Shown: piece by piece, positions 1-8,921 of the stretch
Layout of the letters: every line of letters begins with the position of its first letter
Position numbering within the stretch: position 1 is the stretch's first letter
Source: JAXHMM01 sp964528445
GTDB lineage: Bacteria; Bacteroidota; Rhodothermia; Balneolales; Balneolaceae
NCBI GenBank assembly: GCA_964528445.1
Contig: CAZGSL010000013.1
Span: forward strand, 1-54,673
DNA length: 54,673 nt
Direction: 5' to 3'
Notes under the pieces: model-generated
What the model saw: the letters and a program-made list of their open reading frames with translations, nothing else
Told to the model about the DNA's origin: nothing
The model's database searches: none
Translations under genes and position numbers: made by a program

Positions 1-229
1 TCAGGGCGTTGACGGCGTGATCGTCCGTCATTACGAACAGGATGTTGGGCTGGTCCGGAAGGCTGGACGAGCGGGTGAAGCCGCCCTCGCCCGCCTGCTC
101 GCAGGCCTTCAGCCCGAAGAGTCCGCTGAGTCCCAGGGCGCCCATCCCTTTGAGGGCCTCCCGGCGGCTAAGTTTACTCGCATGAAATTCATCCCTCTTT
201 TTCGAATCCGGTCCCTTTTTCTCCGACAT
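1..229 (-). CDS. Sulfatase, N-terminal part (cut by window edge)
   Basis: The first 76 codons are visible, from the ATG at 229-227. They show a twin-arginine signal (SRREALKG, about residues 20-27) followed by a short hydrophobic stretch and a Cys in LKAC, which could be a poor lipobox. The segment PNILFVMTDDHAVNAL is the classic start of a type I sulfatase, with the Asp-Asp pair that binds the active-site Ca2+. Such enzymes hydrolyse sulfate esters after a Cys or Ser is converted to formylglycine. The gene for the converting enzyme lies 57-58 bp upstream on the same strand, so the two probably form an operon. Tat export suggests a folded periplasmic or membrane-anchored enzyme. The catalytic C-x-P-S-R region is outside the window, so substrate and Cys/Ser type cannot be told. 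Confidence 0.85.
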   Translation of the reverse strand, partial: MSEKKGPDSKKRDEFHASKLSRREALKGMGALGLSGLFGLKACEQAGEGGFTRSSSLPDQPNILFVMTDDHAVNAL

Positions 230-286
230 CACCAACCCCGTCTTTTGAGAGCGTCTGTTGCCTCCAAATAAATTGATCTGCGTGAG

Positions 287-1153
287 TTATGCAATATCAT
301 CCGCCACACGAAAGCCCATGTGGCCGGTGGAGCTGTCGGGCGTGTTGGCTGAGCGAGCGGCCACGCGGTAGCGGTTGCAGTAGGAGTGGTGGCAGAGGTA
401 GGAACCTCCGCGGATCACCTTGTGGGATCCGGCCGGCGGACCCTCGGGATTGTCGCGTACCCCCAGCAGGGGATAGTCGGCGCTGAACCAGTCGGCCACC
501 CACTCCCAGACGTTGCCGGAGGTGTTGTAGAGACCGTAGCCATTGGGCTCGTAGGCGTCGACGGGGGCGGTGCCCAGCCAGCCGTCCTCCCCGGTATTGT
601 TCTCGGGGAAAGTACCCTGCCAGATGTTGCAGCGGTGCTCCCCGCCGGGAGTCAGTTCGTCTCCCCACGGGTAGGTCCTGCCTTCAAGTCCGCCGCGTGC
701 CGCGTACTCCCACTCCGCCTCCGTGGGAAGCCGAAGCCCGGCCCACTCGCAGTAGGCCGAAGCATCGTTCCAGGAGACATGCACGACGGGATGATCCATA
801 CGGCCGCTGATATCGGATCCGGGTCCCTCCGGATGTTTCCAGCAGGCTCCCTTAACCGCTTTCCACCACTCCGCATCGTCCGGGGACGGGAGACTCTGCC
901 GGTGTACCTGTTCGGGCAGGAAATCACGAAAAACATACGACCACTCCAGCTTTTCCGCCTCGGTCCGGTAACCGGTTTCCCGGACAAACACCTTGAACTG
1001 CCGGTTCGTTACCTGGGTGGAACCGATCCGAAAGGAGTCGACGCTCACCTCCCGCACCGGGCTCTCCCCGTCTTCCGGAAAGCCCTCCCCCGATTCCGAT
1101 CCCATCATGAAGGTTCCGCCCTCGATCTCAATCATCGATTCGTTCCTTGCCAT
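287..1153 (-). CDS. Formylglycine-generating enzyme (SUMF1/FGE family)
   Basis: A 288-residue protein with the whole FGE-sulfatase fold: GGTFMMGS near the start, HPVVHVSWNDASAYCEWAG about 121-139, LRLPTEAEWEYAARGG about 140-155 and SGNVWEWVADW about 212-222. The C-terminal GGSYLCHHSYCNRYR carries both catalytic, copper-binding cysteines (C254 and C259) of the oxygen-dependent enzyme, so it is a true FGE and not merely a domain relative. It would oxidise the active-site Cys of sulfatases, here most likely the sulfatase encoded just downstream. I start it at the ATG 1153-1151; a TTG three codons upstream is possible. No signal peptide is visible, so the Tat-exported sulfatase would be modified in the cytoplasm before export. 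Confidence 0.93.
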   Translation of the reverse strand: MARNESMIEIEGGTFMMGSESGEGFPEDGESPVREVSVDSFRIGSTQVTNRQFKVFVRETGYRTEAEKLEWSYVFRDFLPEQVHRQSLPSPDDAEWWKAVKGACWKHPEGPGSDISGRMDHPVVHVSWNDASAYCEWAGLRLPTEAEWEYAARGGLEGRTYPWGDELTPGGEHRCNIWQGTFPENNTGEDGWLGTAPVDAYEPNGYGLYNTSGNVWEWVADWFSADYPLLGVRDNPEGPPAGSHKVIRGGSYLCHHSYCNRYRVAARSANTPDSSTGHMGFRVADDIA

Positions 1154-1331
1154 AAGACTCAATTCCGTCTATTTATTATTACAGTTGCCCATAGCGGCTT
1201 TACACGCGGATGGGATACTGCGCTTCTCCGCTCCACGGCCCCGTTCGGAACCTGGCCCGCCAATTTGCATACAAGTGCACACACTCCTAATATAGCGTCA
1301 CACCAAAGAAATCAAATTGAGAGGATTCGGT

Positions 1332-1904
1332 ATGAAGAAATTCCACAGCTTGCTTCCGGCTTTAGCCCTGATTTGCACCCTGGGCCTCATGGTTCCACAG
1401 CCGACCCAGGCCCAGTGGAATATCGGCGCCTCCTATGAAATTCGGGAGGATACCCCCAAGCACGGGTTCGGATTCAAGGTTGAGAAATCGGTACTGCAAT
1501 CCATGCCGGTCATCGAAGCGCGCCTGCGCGGTCACATCAGCTACTTTTCGGAGGATTTTGAAGGGCTGGACAATCTCCCGCAGGTAAACGGAAATTACAA
1601 GTATTACGATTACGGCCTGGCGGCTATGGTGGGCGCCAACATCGCCATCGTAACGCCGTATGTGGGCCTGGGCCTGGGAGCTACCACCTTTGACGTGAAT
1701 TTCGACAGTGTTCCCCAGGGATCTCCGCTGGACCAGACCGAGAGCGAAAGCGAATTCCACTGGAACTATTTCGCGGGCGTGGAACTCAGTCCCATTCCCT
1801 TGCTTCACCCTTTTGTGGAGTATCGTTTCTACAACCTGGATGAGCCCGATTTCGCCAATACCTCCACCGGCAGGCTTATTCTTGGCGTCTCCCTGGCCCT
1901 GTAG
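1332..1904 (+). CDS. Small outer-membrane beta-barrel protein
   Basis: About 190 residues starting MKKFHSLL, with a clear signal peptide ending near TQAQ. The mature part alternates polar and hydrophobic residues with many Gly and aromatic residues (for example YVGLGLGATTFDV and HPFVEYRFYNL) and ends in a strand, LILGVSLAL, as in eight-stranded OmpA/OmpW-like barrels. The ATG at 1332 is preferred over a TTG at 1317 because it starts the signal peptide directly and has GAGAGG (1319-1324) at good spacing. It is divergent from the FGE gene and has its own terminator, so it is probably monocistronic. No specific function can be assigned. Confidence 0.75.
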   Translation: MKKFHSLLPALALICTLGLMVPQPTQAQWNIGASYEIREDTPKHGFGFKVEKSVLQSMPVIEARLRGHISYFSEDFEGLDNLPQVNGNYKYYDYGLAAMVGANIAIVTPYVGLGLGATTFDVNFDSVPQGSPLDQTESESEFHWNYFAGVELSPIPLLHPFVEYRFYNLDEPDFANTSTGRLILGVSLAL

Positions 1905-1965
1905 ATCCAGCCGAAGGAAACAGACGGCAGGCGCCCGGCGGTAGGTAAAAAGGCGTACCCCACAG

Positions 1966-2005
1966 AGGTGATTCTCCGAACCTTTTCGGGGAATCACCTT
2001 TTTTT
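1966..2005 (+). terminator. Rho-independent terminator
   Basis: A 13-bp stem, AGGTGATTCTCCG (1966-1978) against CGGGGAATCACCT (1987-1999), with one wobble pair and an 8-nt loop, is followed by a run of seven T (1999-2005). It closes the barrel-protein gene and separates it from the Rel gene. Confidence 0.9.
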
Positions 2006-2142
2006 GTTTCTCAGTCAGACGAAATCCCCTCTTCCCGCCTGTAGAATAGGTTGGTAAATGACCGCTCAGTTCGTTTAATTGAATGTAATGGGCATTTACA
2101 CCGTTTCTGGTATATGATGCGTGAGATTTACCGGGTATCCGT

Positions 2143-4395
2143 ATGGCAGAGGCCAAAACCACATATAAATACGACCTCGAGAAGTACCGGCTCGACCAGC
2201 CTCTCCGGAAGGAACTGGATCAGCTGCTGAAGGTCTGCCAGGACCACCTCGAGGAGGTGGATGCGGATATGATCACCCGGGGCTTCAAGCTCTGCTACCT
2301 CTCTCATGAAGGCATTACCCGCGCATCCGGGGAACCCTACTATCATCACCCGGTCGCGGTGGCGAAAATCCTGGCCTCCGAGATCAATATCGACGACGTC
2401 TCCGTGGTGGCGGCCCTGCTGCACGACACGGTGGAAGATACCGAGGTGACGCTGGAGGATATTGACAAGCAGTTCGGGGAGACGGTTTCTCACCTCATTG
2501 ACGGAGTGACCAAGATCTCCGGCGTCTTCAAGAGCCGCAATACCAAGCAGGCGGAGACCTTTATGAAGATGCTCCTCTCGATGGCAGAGGACATCCGGGT
2601 GGTACTGATCAAGTTCGCCGACCGCCTGCACAACATGCGGACCATCGAGCACCTGCCGAGGGAGAAGCAGATGCAGGTGGCAACCGAAACCATGGAGCTC
2701 TACGCTCCCCTGGCCCACCGGTTCGGGCTGTTCAACATCAAGAGCGAGCTGGAGGATCTCTGCTTTCGGGTGATCGACCCGAACTCCTACAAGTTCATCG
2801 CGCGCAAGCTCAAGGAGAAGAAGGGGGCGCGTGAGGCCTTTATCGAGGAATTCATGGAACCCATCCAGGAGGAGTTGCGCAACCAGGGTTTCCGTTTTGA
2901 AATCAAGGGACGTCCCAAGCATATCTTTTCGATCTTTCGCAAAATGCAGCGCCAGCAGAAGCCGTTCGAGGAGATATACGACCTTTTCGCCATTCGGATT
3001 ATCCTGGAGGATCCCCATACGAAAGAGGACTGCTGGCGGGTTTATTCGATTATTACCGACTGGTACACCCCTATTCCCAAGCGGTTCCGGGATTTTATTT
3101 CCGTCCCCAAAGCGAACGGTTACCAGTCGCTGCACACTACGGTTATCACCCGGAAGGGACGCAAGGTTGAGGTACAGATACGAACCCGGAGAATGGACGA
3201 TATCGCGGAGAAGGGCCTGGCCGCCCACTGGAAATACAAGGAGGGCAAGGACGGTTCAGAGACCCTCGACCGGTTCGTGAACTGGGTACGGGACGTGCTG
3301 GACAACCCGCGGCCGGACGCCGCCACGGATTTTGTAAAGGATTTCCAGCTTAATCTCTACCAGGATGAAATATACGCCTTTACCCCGGATGGCGAGCTGC
3401 GAACCCTCCCCGCGGGAGCCACGCCCATTGACTTCGCGTTTGATATTCACAGCGAAATCGGGGAGCGGGCGCAGGCCGCCAAGGTGAACGGAAAAATGGC
3501 GCCCCTGCGGCAGAAACTGGAGACGGGCGACCAGGTGGAGATTATCACGGGAAAAAACATCAATCTGAATCCCGACTGGATCGACGACGTCGTCACCCAC
3601 AAGGCCAAGTCGCGGATACGCCAGTTCATCAAGAAAAAAGAGCGCGAGGTAGCCGAAGAGGGGCGTGAAGTCTGGGAGAAACGGGCACGGCGCAGGAACA
3701 TTGAAATTTCCGAAGAGGACCTGACCCGGATCGCCCATAAGTTTGACTACGATTCCACCCAGGATATGTTCTATGATATCGGCAAGGGAACCTTCGATGT
3801 AAAGTCCCTGGCCAAGCTGGCGAAAGATTTTACCAGCAAGGGCCGCCTGGAGGAGTCCGGCGAGAGAGAGAACATTGAAACGCATGGCCTTTCGGAAGAG
3901 GAGATCCAGGAAACCTATATCCAGGCGGCGCGTTCGATAAGCGATGACAAGAGCCTGATCATAAACGGCGAGCTGACGGATCTCAAATACAGTTACGCCA
4001 ACTGCTGCAATCCGATTCCCGGCGACGACGTCATCGGCTTCGTCAGCCGGGTGGGGGACGTGAAAATCCACCGCTCCAACTGCAAAAATGTTCGCCATCT
4101 GATCCAGACCGACGGCGAGCGAATCGTGGATGTGGAGTGGGCCAGAAACATCGATTCAAAATTCCTGGGTGCCGTCAAGGTCATCGGCGAAGACCGCGTG
4201 GGCATGATCAACGATCTGACCGACGTCCTCTCGAAATCCATGAAGACCAATATGAAAAGCATCAACGTAAACAGCGACAGTGGAATGTTTGAGGGTATCC
4301 TCACCGTTTATGTTGAAGATATTGATCACCTCGACCGAATCATCGCCAAGCTTTCCGGAGTCGACGGAGTGAAGAACGTTCTCCGTTACGAGTAA
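2143..4395 (+). CDS. rel: Bifunctional (p)ppGpp synthetase/hydrolase Rel (RelA/SpoT)
   Basis: The 750-residue protein has the full long-RSH order. The HD hydrolase domain carries YYHHP (66-70) and HDTVED (94-99), with the metal-binding His-Asp intact. The synthetase domain has RPKHIFSIFRK (257-267), matching the RxKxxxSIxxK signature, YDLFAIR (279-285) and KANGYQSLHT (323-332). A TGS domain (DEIYAFTPDGELRTLPAGAT), a conserved-Cys region (YANCCNPIPGD) and a C-terminal ACT domain follow. Both active sites look complete, so it should make and degrade the stringent-response alarmone and sense uncharged tRNA on ribosomes. The start ATG has no strong Shine-Dalgarno, as for most genes here. It is the first gene after a terminator and may be transcribed alone. 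Confidence 0.97.
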   Translation: MAEAKTTYKYDLEKYRLDQPLRKELDQLLKVCQDHLEEVDADMITRGFKLCYLSHEGITRASGEPYYHHPVAVAKILASEINIDDVSVVAALLHDTVEDTEVTLEDIDKQFGETVSHLIDGVTKISGVFKSRNTKQAETFMKMLLSMAEDIRVVLIKFADRLHNMRTIEHLPREKQMQVATETMELYAPLAHRFGLFNIKSELEDLCFRVIDPNSYKFIARKLKEKKGAREAFIEEFMEPIQEELRNQGFRFEIKGRPKHIFSIFRKMQRQQKPFEEIYDLFAIRIILEDPHTKEDCWRVYSIITDWYTPIPKRFRDFISVPKANGYQSLHTTVITRKGRKVEVQIRTRRMDDIAEKGLAAHWKYKEGKDGSETLDRFVNWVRDVLDNPRPDAATDFVKDFQLNLYQDEIYAFTPDGELRTLPAGATPIDFAFDIHSEIGERAQAAKVNGKMAPLRQKLETGDQVEIITGKNINLNPDWIDDVVTHKAKSRIRQFIKKKEREVAEEGREVWEKRARRRNIEISEEDLTRIAHKFDYDSTQDMFYDIGKGTFDVKSLAKLAKDFTSKGRLEESGERENIETHGLSEEEIQETYIQAARSISDDKSLIINGELTDLKYSYANCCNPIPGDDVIGFVSRVGDVKIHRSNCKNVRHLIQTDGERIVDVEWARNIDSKFLGAVKVIGEDRVGMINDLTDVLSKSMKTNMKSINVNSDSGMFEGILTVYVEDIDHLDRIIAKLSGVDGVKNVLRYE

Positions 4396-4523
4396 CTTTT
4401 TGATTTTCATATCTGTTGCAAAAACAATATCATCAATCGTGATTTTAGAAGAAGGAGTGACCCTTTCGATCGCGAAGGATTAAAAAGCAGTAATAAGGAC
4501 GACTAAATAAGCCACAAAGGATT

Positions 4524-4853
4524 ATGATTACATACACGAAAAGAGATCTCGTGCGCAGGGTAGCGGAAGATATGGATGAGCCTATGGTCAGGTCGGAACC
4601 CTGGGTCGAAGCTGTACTGGTAGCCATCCGCGAGACCATGATGAGCGCCGATCCCACATGCCGGATCGAGCTGCGGGATTTTGGAGTATTCGAGGTAAAG
4701 AAAACCAAGGCGAAACCCAAGGCGCGGAATCCCAAGACCAACGAGGTGATCTACGTTCCCGCCCACCGCAAAACGCATTTCAAGCCCAGCAAGCTGCTGA
4801 AGGAATTCCTGAAACAACCGCTGGAAGAAATTGAAGAAGACCAGGACGACTGA
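4524..4853 (+). CDS. HU/IHF-family DNA-binding protein
   Basis: A 109-residue protein beginning TYTKRDLVRRVAED, with the beta-arm region LRDFGVFEVKKTKAKPKARNPKT and the HU-typical PAHRKTHFKPSKLLKEFL. The GVFxVxxxxxRxxRNPxT pattern that places the DNA-bending arms is recognisable, although the usual second Arg-Gly part is replaced by KAKPKA. A short acidic tail (EEIEEDQDD) exceeds the normal 90-residue length. It is expected to bend DNA as a homo- or heterodimer in the nucleoid. The stop lies immediately before the probable start of ruvX, so the two are likely translated together. Confidence 0.9.
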   Translation: MITYTKRDLVRRVAEDMDEPMVRSEPWVEAVLVAIRETMMSADPTCRIELRDFGVFEVKKTKAKPKARNPKTNEVIYVPAHRKTHFKPSKLLKEFLKQPLEEIEEDQDD

Positions 4854-4854
4854 T

Positions 4855-5277
4855 TTGAGTGAATACGGACGAATCATAGGAATCGATGTTGGCACCAAGC
4901 ATGTCGGCCTCGCCCGGACGGACCTGCTCCGGACCATAGCCAATCCCATCGGTACCTACAGCCCCGAGGAGGCCTTTAAAAAACTGGAGGAACTGGTGCC
5001 GGCCGAGAGGGTGGTGAAGTTCGTGGTGGGATGGCCCCTGACGCCCAGCGGGGGAGAAGGCCGCGCCACCAAGATGGTCGAGCGATTTCTGACCCGCCTC
5101 AACCGGATTTTTCCCGACGTGGAAGTGGAACTGATAGACGAACGTTACACCTCCAAGGAGGCCGTGCAGGTTATGGTGGAAGCCGGGGTTCCCAAGATGA
5201 AGCGGCGCCAGAGCGACCGGATTAACAGGGCCGCGGCCGCCATTATCCTGCAGAAGTACCTGGATTTGGAGGAGTAA
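4855..5277 (+). CDS. ruvX: RuvX/YqgF: putative pre-16S rRNA nuclease (Holliday-junction resolvase fold)
   Basis: IIGIDVGTKHVGLARTD near the N-terminus is the first RNase H-like motif with its catalytic Asp. FVVGWPLTPSGGEG and VELIDERYTSKEA (second acidic motif) and the final SDRINRAAAAIILQKYL complete the YqgF family. About 140 residues from the TTG at 4855 matches family length; the reading frame is open back to another TTG at 4831, inside the HU gene. AGGA at 4842-4845 favours the 4855 start. It overlaps or abuts the HU gene and sits 5 bp before def. Family members mature 16S rRNA 5' ends. Confidence 0.9.
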   Translation: MSEYGRIIGIDVGTKHVGLARTDLLRTIANPIGTYSPEEAFKKLEELVPAERVVKFVVGWPLTPSGGEGRATKMVERFLTRLNRIFPDVEVELIDERYTSKEAVQVMVEAGVPKMKRRQSDRINRAAAAIILQKYLDLEE

Positions 5278-5282
5278 CGGAA

Positions 5283-5840
5283 ATGGCCATTCTTCCCATC
5301 GCGACATACGACGACGAGGCGCTTCGGCGCGAAACCGACCCGGTAGAGGAGAATTCCGCCGAACTCCAGCAGCTGATCGACGACATGTTCGAGACGATGT
5401 ACAACGCGGACGGCGTCGGGCTTGCCGCACCTCAGGTGAACCGTACGGAGCGGCTGTTCGTCATGGACGCCGACGCCATGCTCGAGGAGGAGGACCGGTC
5501 CGGGTACGGCCCGATGGCCGTGATCAACCCGGAGATTACGTTCCGGAGCGAAGAGAAGGCGGATATTGAAGAGGGATGCCTCAGCATACCGGGGGTCAAC
5601 GCTTCGGTTACCCGCCCGGAGGAAATTGAGGTCTCGTTCCTGGACCGGGAGCTGGAGCGGAAGAGCCTCAGGGTAAACGGGATCGTGGCGCGGGTAATCC
5701 AGCATGAGACGGATCACCTCCACGGGGTTCTGTTCCTGGACCATCTCTCCGTTTTCAAGCGGAAACTGCTTGGGTCCCGGCTCAGGGAGATCGCGGAGGG
5801 GGAGAAAAACGCGGCCTACCCGCTCGCCCCCAAGGGGTAG
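5283..5840 (+). CDS. def: Peptide deformylase
   Basis: The three metal-site motifs are intact: GVGLAAPQ (44-51), EGCLS (97-101, Cys99 metal ligand) and HETDH (141-145). The 185-residue length is normal. It removes the N-formyl group from new proteins, and its neighbour fmt adds that formyl group to initiator tRNA; def-fmt pairs are common. It starts 5 bp after ruvX and precedes fmt by 36 bp, so one transcript is likely. A short acidic insertion (MLEEEDRSGYG) lies between motifs 1 and 2. Confidence 0.97.
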   Translation: MAILPIATYDDEALRRETDPVEENSAELQQLIDDMFETMYNADGVGLAAPQVNRTERLFVMDADAMLEEEDRSGYGPMAVINPEITFRSEEKADIEEGCLSIPGVNASVTRPEEIEVSFLDRELERKSLRVNGIVARVIQHETDHLHGVLFLDHLSVFKRKLLGSRLREIAEGEKNAAYPLAPKG

Positions 5841-5876
5841 GAGTTCCAACTCGCAACCATCGCCAACCCTATCGCT

Positions 5877-6794
5877 ATGAGAATCGTCTTTATGGGATCC
5901 CCGGATTTTGCTCTCCCGAGCCTGCAGGTCCTCCATGACTCCTCCCATGAAATCGCGACCGTCGTAAGCAACGTCGACAAGCGAAGGGGCAGGGGAGGAG
6001 GCGTCTCTCCCACTCCCGTCAAAAAGCGGGCCCTGGAACTGGGATATCCCGTTATCGGCGTCGAAGATCCGGAAGATCCGGATTTCGAGGCGGAGCTGCG
6101 CGAATGCGGGGCCGATCTCTTTGTGATTGTGGCGTTTCGAATCCTCCCCGGCCGCATCCTGGAGATTCCCCCGAGGGGCACCGTCAACCTTCACGCGTCG
6201 CTGCTTCCCAAATACCGAGGTGCGGCCCCCATACACTGGGCGATAATCAACGGGGAGAGGAAGACCGGTTGTACGGTTTTTTTTGTGGAGGAGAAGGTGG
6301 ACAGCGGGAAGATTATTCTTCAGCGCGAGACGCCCATCGGGCCGGACGAAACCACGGGGGATCTATACGGAAGACTGAAGGAGATGGGGGGAGCGTTGCT
6401 GGGGGAGGCGGTCGACAGGATCGAGGAGGAGACGTACAGGCTTGAGGATCAGGACGAGAGCGAAGCTACGCCCGCCCCCAAGATATACTCCGAAGAGTGC
6501 AAAATTGATTTTTCCCGGCCTTCTGAGGAGGTTCACAACAGGATCAGGGGACTAAGTCCCGTGCCGGGAGCCTGGGCCAGGCTGGACGGCCTGCGTTTCA
6601 ACATCTACCGATCGACGCTCGGTCCGGAGGAGGCCGGACTCAGGCCGGGAGAACTGAACCTGGAAGACCGGCGCCTGCTGGCCGGCTGCGGAAAGGGGTC
6701 TGTGGAACTGATAAGCGTGCAGATAGAGGGAAAGCGACGCATGAGCGGGTTTGATTTTATGAACGGCTACAGCGGAACCGGCGTACTGCACTAG
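5877..6794 (+). CDS. fmt: Methionyl-tRNA formyltransferase
   Basis: The 305-residue protein has the formyltransferase catalytic set: N104 and H106 in VNLHASLLPKYRGAAPIHWAI and D142 in EEKVDSGKI. The N-terminal MRIVFMGSPDFALPSL is typical, as is the C-terminal OB-like domain containing NRIRGLSPVPGAWA. It formylates Met-tRNAi with 10-formyl-tetrahydrofolate. The gene follows def on the same strand, completing the formylation/deformylation pair. Confidence 0.96.
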   Translation: MRIVFMGSPDFALPSLQVLHDSSHEIATVVSNVDKRRGRGGGVSPTPVKKRALELGYPVIGVEDPEDPDFEAELRECGADLFVIVAFRILPGRILEIPPRGTVNLHASLLPKYRGAAPIHWAIINGERKTGCTVFFVEEKVDSGKIILQRETPIGPDETTGDLYGRLKEMGGALLGEAVDRIEEETYRLEDQDESEATPAPKIYSEECKIDFSRPSEEVHNRIRGLSPVPGAWARLDGLRFNIYRSTLGPEEAGLRPGELNLEDRRLLAGCGKGSVELISVQIEGKRRMSGFDFMNGYSGTGVLH

Positions 6795-6900
6795 AAGGAA
6801 TACGTTTTGCCCGCTCCATATTTCCTGTTGATATATTTTAAGAATATTATGATATACCTGTCCGGGCAGCTGCGGAATATTAATTTTTCAATCCTTTAAC

Positions 6901-7593
6901 ATGGATCTGACGTCCCTGCAAGAAGCCTCCAGGAATGGAGACCTGAACAGAGTGAAGGAGCTGCACCAGAACGGTGCCGACCTGGACGCGAAGACAGCGA
7001 AGGGAAGTACCGCGCTGATCCTGGCGGCAGAGAACGACCATCTGGATATCGTACGGTACCTGGTGGAGGAGGGGGCCGATCCGAACGCCTCTACTTCGAT
7101 GGGGGGGACGGCGCTGAACCGGGCCGCCCAGAACGGAAACGTGGAGATGATGCGGCTCCTCCTGGGGAACGGTGCGGAGGCGGGCGATCTCGCCCTGATC
7201 ATGGCCGCACGCGAGGGGCACCTGGAGGCGGTTAAGCTGCTGGTGGCAAAGGGAGCGGATGTAAACGCCCGGCAGCGATGGGGACAGACGGCGCTGATGC
7301 AGGCATCCAGGGAGGGACACTCGCTCGTGATCAGGTACCTGCTGGAACAGGGGGCCGATGTACGGAAAAAAGATAAGAACGGGGAAACCGCCCTCTCCAT
7401 AGCGATGGACAACGACCAGGTGAAGGCGGCCTCCCAGCTGCAAAGGGCGGGCGCTCCCATGATCACCGGCGGGAAATCGTCCCTCGGGGAGGAGTCAGAC
7501 GCGGATGAGGAGGGGGGCGATGCGGAGTCGGGCATAGATATTGAGGAGGTCATGGACGGCGGAGACGACATGCCGGAAGACCTGGAACGATAA
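6901..7593 (+). CDS. Ankyrin-repeat protein
   Basis: A 230-residue protein made of about six ankyrin repeats (for example KGSTALILAAENDHLDIVRYLVEEGADPNA and WGQTALMQASREGHSLVIRYLLEQGADV), followed by an acidic, low-complexity tail rich in Glu, Asp and Gly (from about residue 195). There is no signal peptide or membrane segment, so it is likely cytoplasmic and a protein-binding scaffold. One repeat (MRLLLGNGAEAGDLALIMAARE) is shortened. It stands between fmt and gap with moderate gaps on both sides; the partner is unknown. Confidence 0.85.
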   Translation: MDLTSLQEASRNGDLNRVKELHQNGADLDAKTAKGSTALILAAENDHLDIVRYLVEEGADPNASTSMGGTALNRAAQNGNVEMMRLLLGNGAEAGDLALIMAAREGHLEAVKLLVAKGADVNARQRWGQTALMQASREGHSLVIRYLLEQGADVRKKDKNGETALSIAMDNDQVKAASQLQRAGAPMITGGKSSLGEESDADEEGGDAESGIDIEEVMDGGDDMPEDLER

Positions 7594-7657
7594 GGGGGGA
7601 CGCACTGCTTTACTTACAACCTGAAACGATCAAAAATCCAGAGAAACAGGTATTGAT

Positions 7658-8662
7658 ATGGCGAAAATCAACGTTGGCATAAACGGTTTCGGCCGAATCG
7701 GAAGACTGGTGGCTCGTTCCATCCTGGCCTACCACGGGGATAAGATTGAAATCGTGGGCATCAACGACCTGACCGACGCACGTACGCTGGCCCACCTGTT
7801 CAAGCACGACTCGGTGCATGGACCCTGGGAGGGCGAAGTGGAGGCCTCCGATGATTCCATCGTTATTGACGGGATGGAGATCGGCATTACCGCCGAGCGG
7901 GATCCCTCGCAACTGCGATGGGAGGAACGCGGAGCTTCTATCGTGGTGGAATCCACCGGCATCTTCCGCCGGGAGGAGGATGCGCGCAAACACCTGGAAG
8001 CCGGGGCGGACAAAGTGATTATTTCTGCGCCGGCCAAAAGTCCGGGCGTAAAGACGGTGGTCCTGGGAGTAAATGACGAGGTGATTGACGGGGAGACCCG
8101 GATCTATTCCAACGCCAGTTGCACGACCAACTGCCTCGCTCCCATGGCGAAGGTACTGGACGACGCCTTCGGCCTGAAAAAAGGATTCATGACCACCGTA
8201 CACGCCTATACGGGCGACCAGCAGCTCGTCGACGGACCGCACAAGGATCTGCGGCGGGCGCGCGCGGCTGCCCAGAACATTGTCCCCACCTCCACCGGCG
8301 CTGCCAAGGCGGTGGGACTGGTACTGCCTCACCTGGACGGGAAACTGGACGGAAATGCCGTCAGGGTACCTGTTCCCGACGGTTCGCTGACCGAACTGAA
8401 CGCGGTGCTTGACCGTGATACCACCGAAAATGAGGTGCGGGAGGCCTTCCGGGAGGCTGCCTCCGGCGGTCCCATGGAGGGAATCCTGCAGTATTCGGAA
8501 GAGGAACTGGTATCCACCGACATTATCAGCAATCCCCACTCCTGCATTTTCGACAGCACCATGACCAAAGTGGACGGGGACCTGGTCAAGATTATTGCCT
8601 GGTACGATAACGAGGCGGGGTATTCCGCGCGAACGGCGGATCTCATCACTCGAATTGCCTGA
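7658..8662 (+). CDS. gap: Glyceraldehyde-3-phosphate dehydrogenase, type I
   Basis: NVGINGFGRIGRLVARS is the NAD-binding start and SNASCTTNCLAP (151-162) holds the catalytic Cys155. The 334 residues match bacterial GapA. The Asp after the second strand (GINDLTD) suggests NAD rather than NADP preference. It oxidises glyceraldehyde-3-phosphate in central glycolysis. It stands alone, with no phosphoglycerate kinase next to it, about 125 bp before the tRNA gene. Confidence 0.97.
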   Translation: MAKINVGINGFGRIGRLVARSILAYHGDKIEIVGINDLTDARTLAHLFKHDSVHGPWEGEVEASDDSIVIDGMEIGITAERDPSQLRWEERGASIVVESTGIFRREEDARKHLEAGADKVIISAPAKSPGVKTVVLGVNDEVIDGETRIYSNASCTTNCLAPMAKVLDDAFGLKKGFMTTVHAYTGDQQLVDGPHKDLRRARAAAQNIVPTSTGAAKAVGLVLPHLDGKLDGNAVRVPVPDGSLTELNAVLDRDTTENEVREAFREAASGGPMEGILQYSEEELVSTDIISNPHSCIFDSTMTKVDGDLVKIIAWYDNEAGYSARTADLITRIA

Positions 8663-8787
8663 GAGCCCGAAGCATTCTGCTATTTGTTCCTTAACGGCGT
8701 TGAGCGGCGGGACCTGCCGCTGAGTCGAAATCCCTAAGATAAGGCAGGAAATTGCCCTGAAAATTTCAGATATTTGGTACTTGTGAT

Positions 8788-8861
<74 letters not shown>

Positions 8862-8871
8862 CATCTTACAG

Positions 8872-8920
8872 CCTCCCTGCCCCTCCGCTATTTGTCGGGA
8901 TGGTGCGGGGAGGTTTTTTT
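8872..8920 (+). terminator. Possible terminator after the tRNA
   Basis: CCTCCCTGC (8872-8880) can pair with GCGGGGAGG (8905-8913) with one G-T wobble, and TTTTTTT (8914-8920) follows at once. The loop is long (24 nt), which weakens the call. The GGGGAGG arm also lies where the Shine-Dalgarno of a MsrB start at 8922 would be, so the site may couple termination and msrB expression. Confidence 0.5.
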
Positions 8921-8921
8921 A

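Noticed and set aside
8701..8725. GAGCGGC/GCCGCTG stem after gap as a terminator
   Set aside because: No T-run follows; read-through toward the tRNA cannot be excluded.
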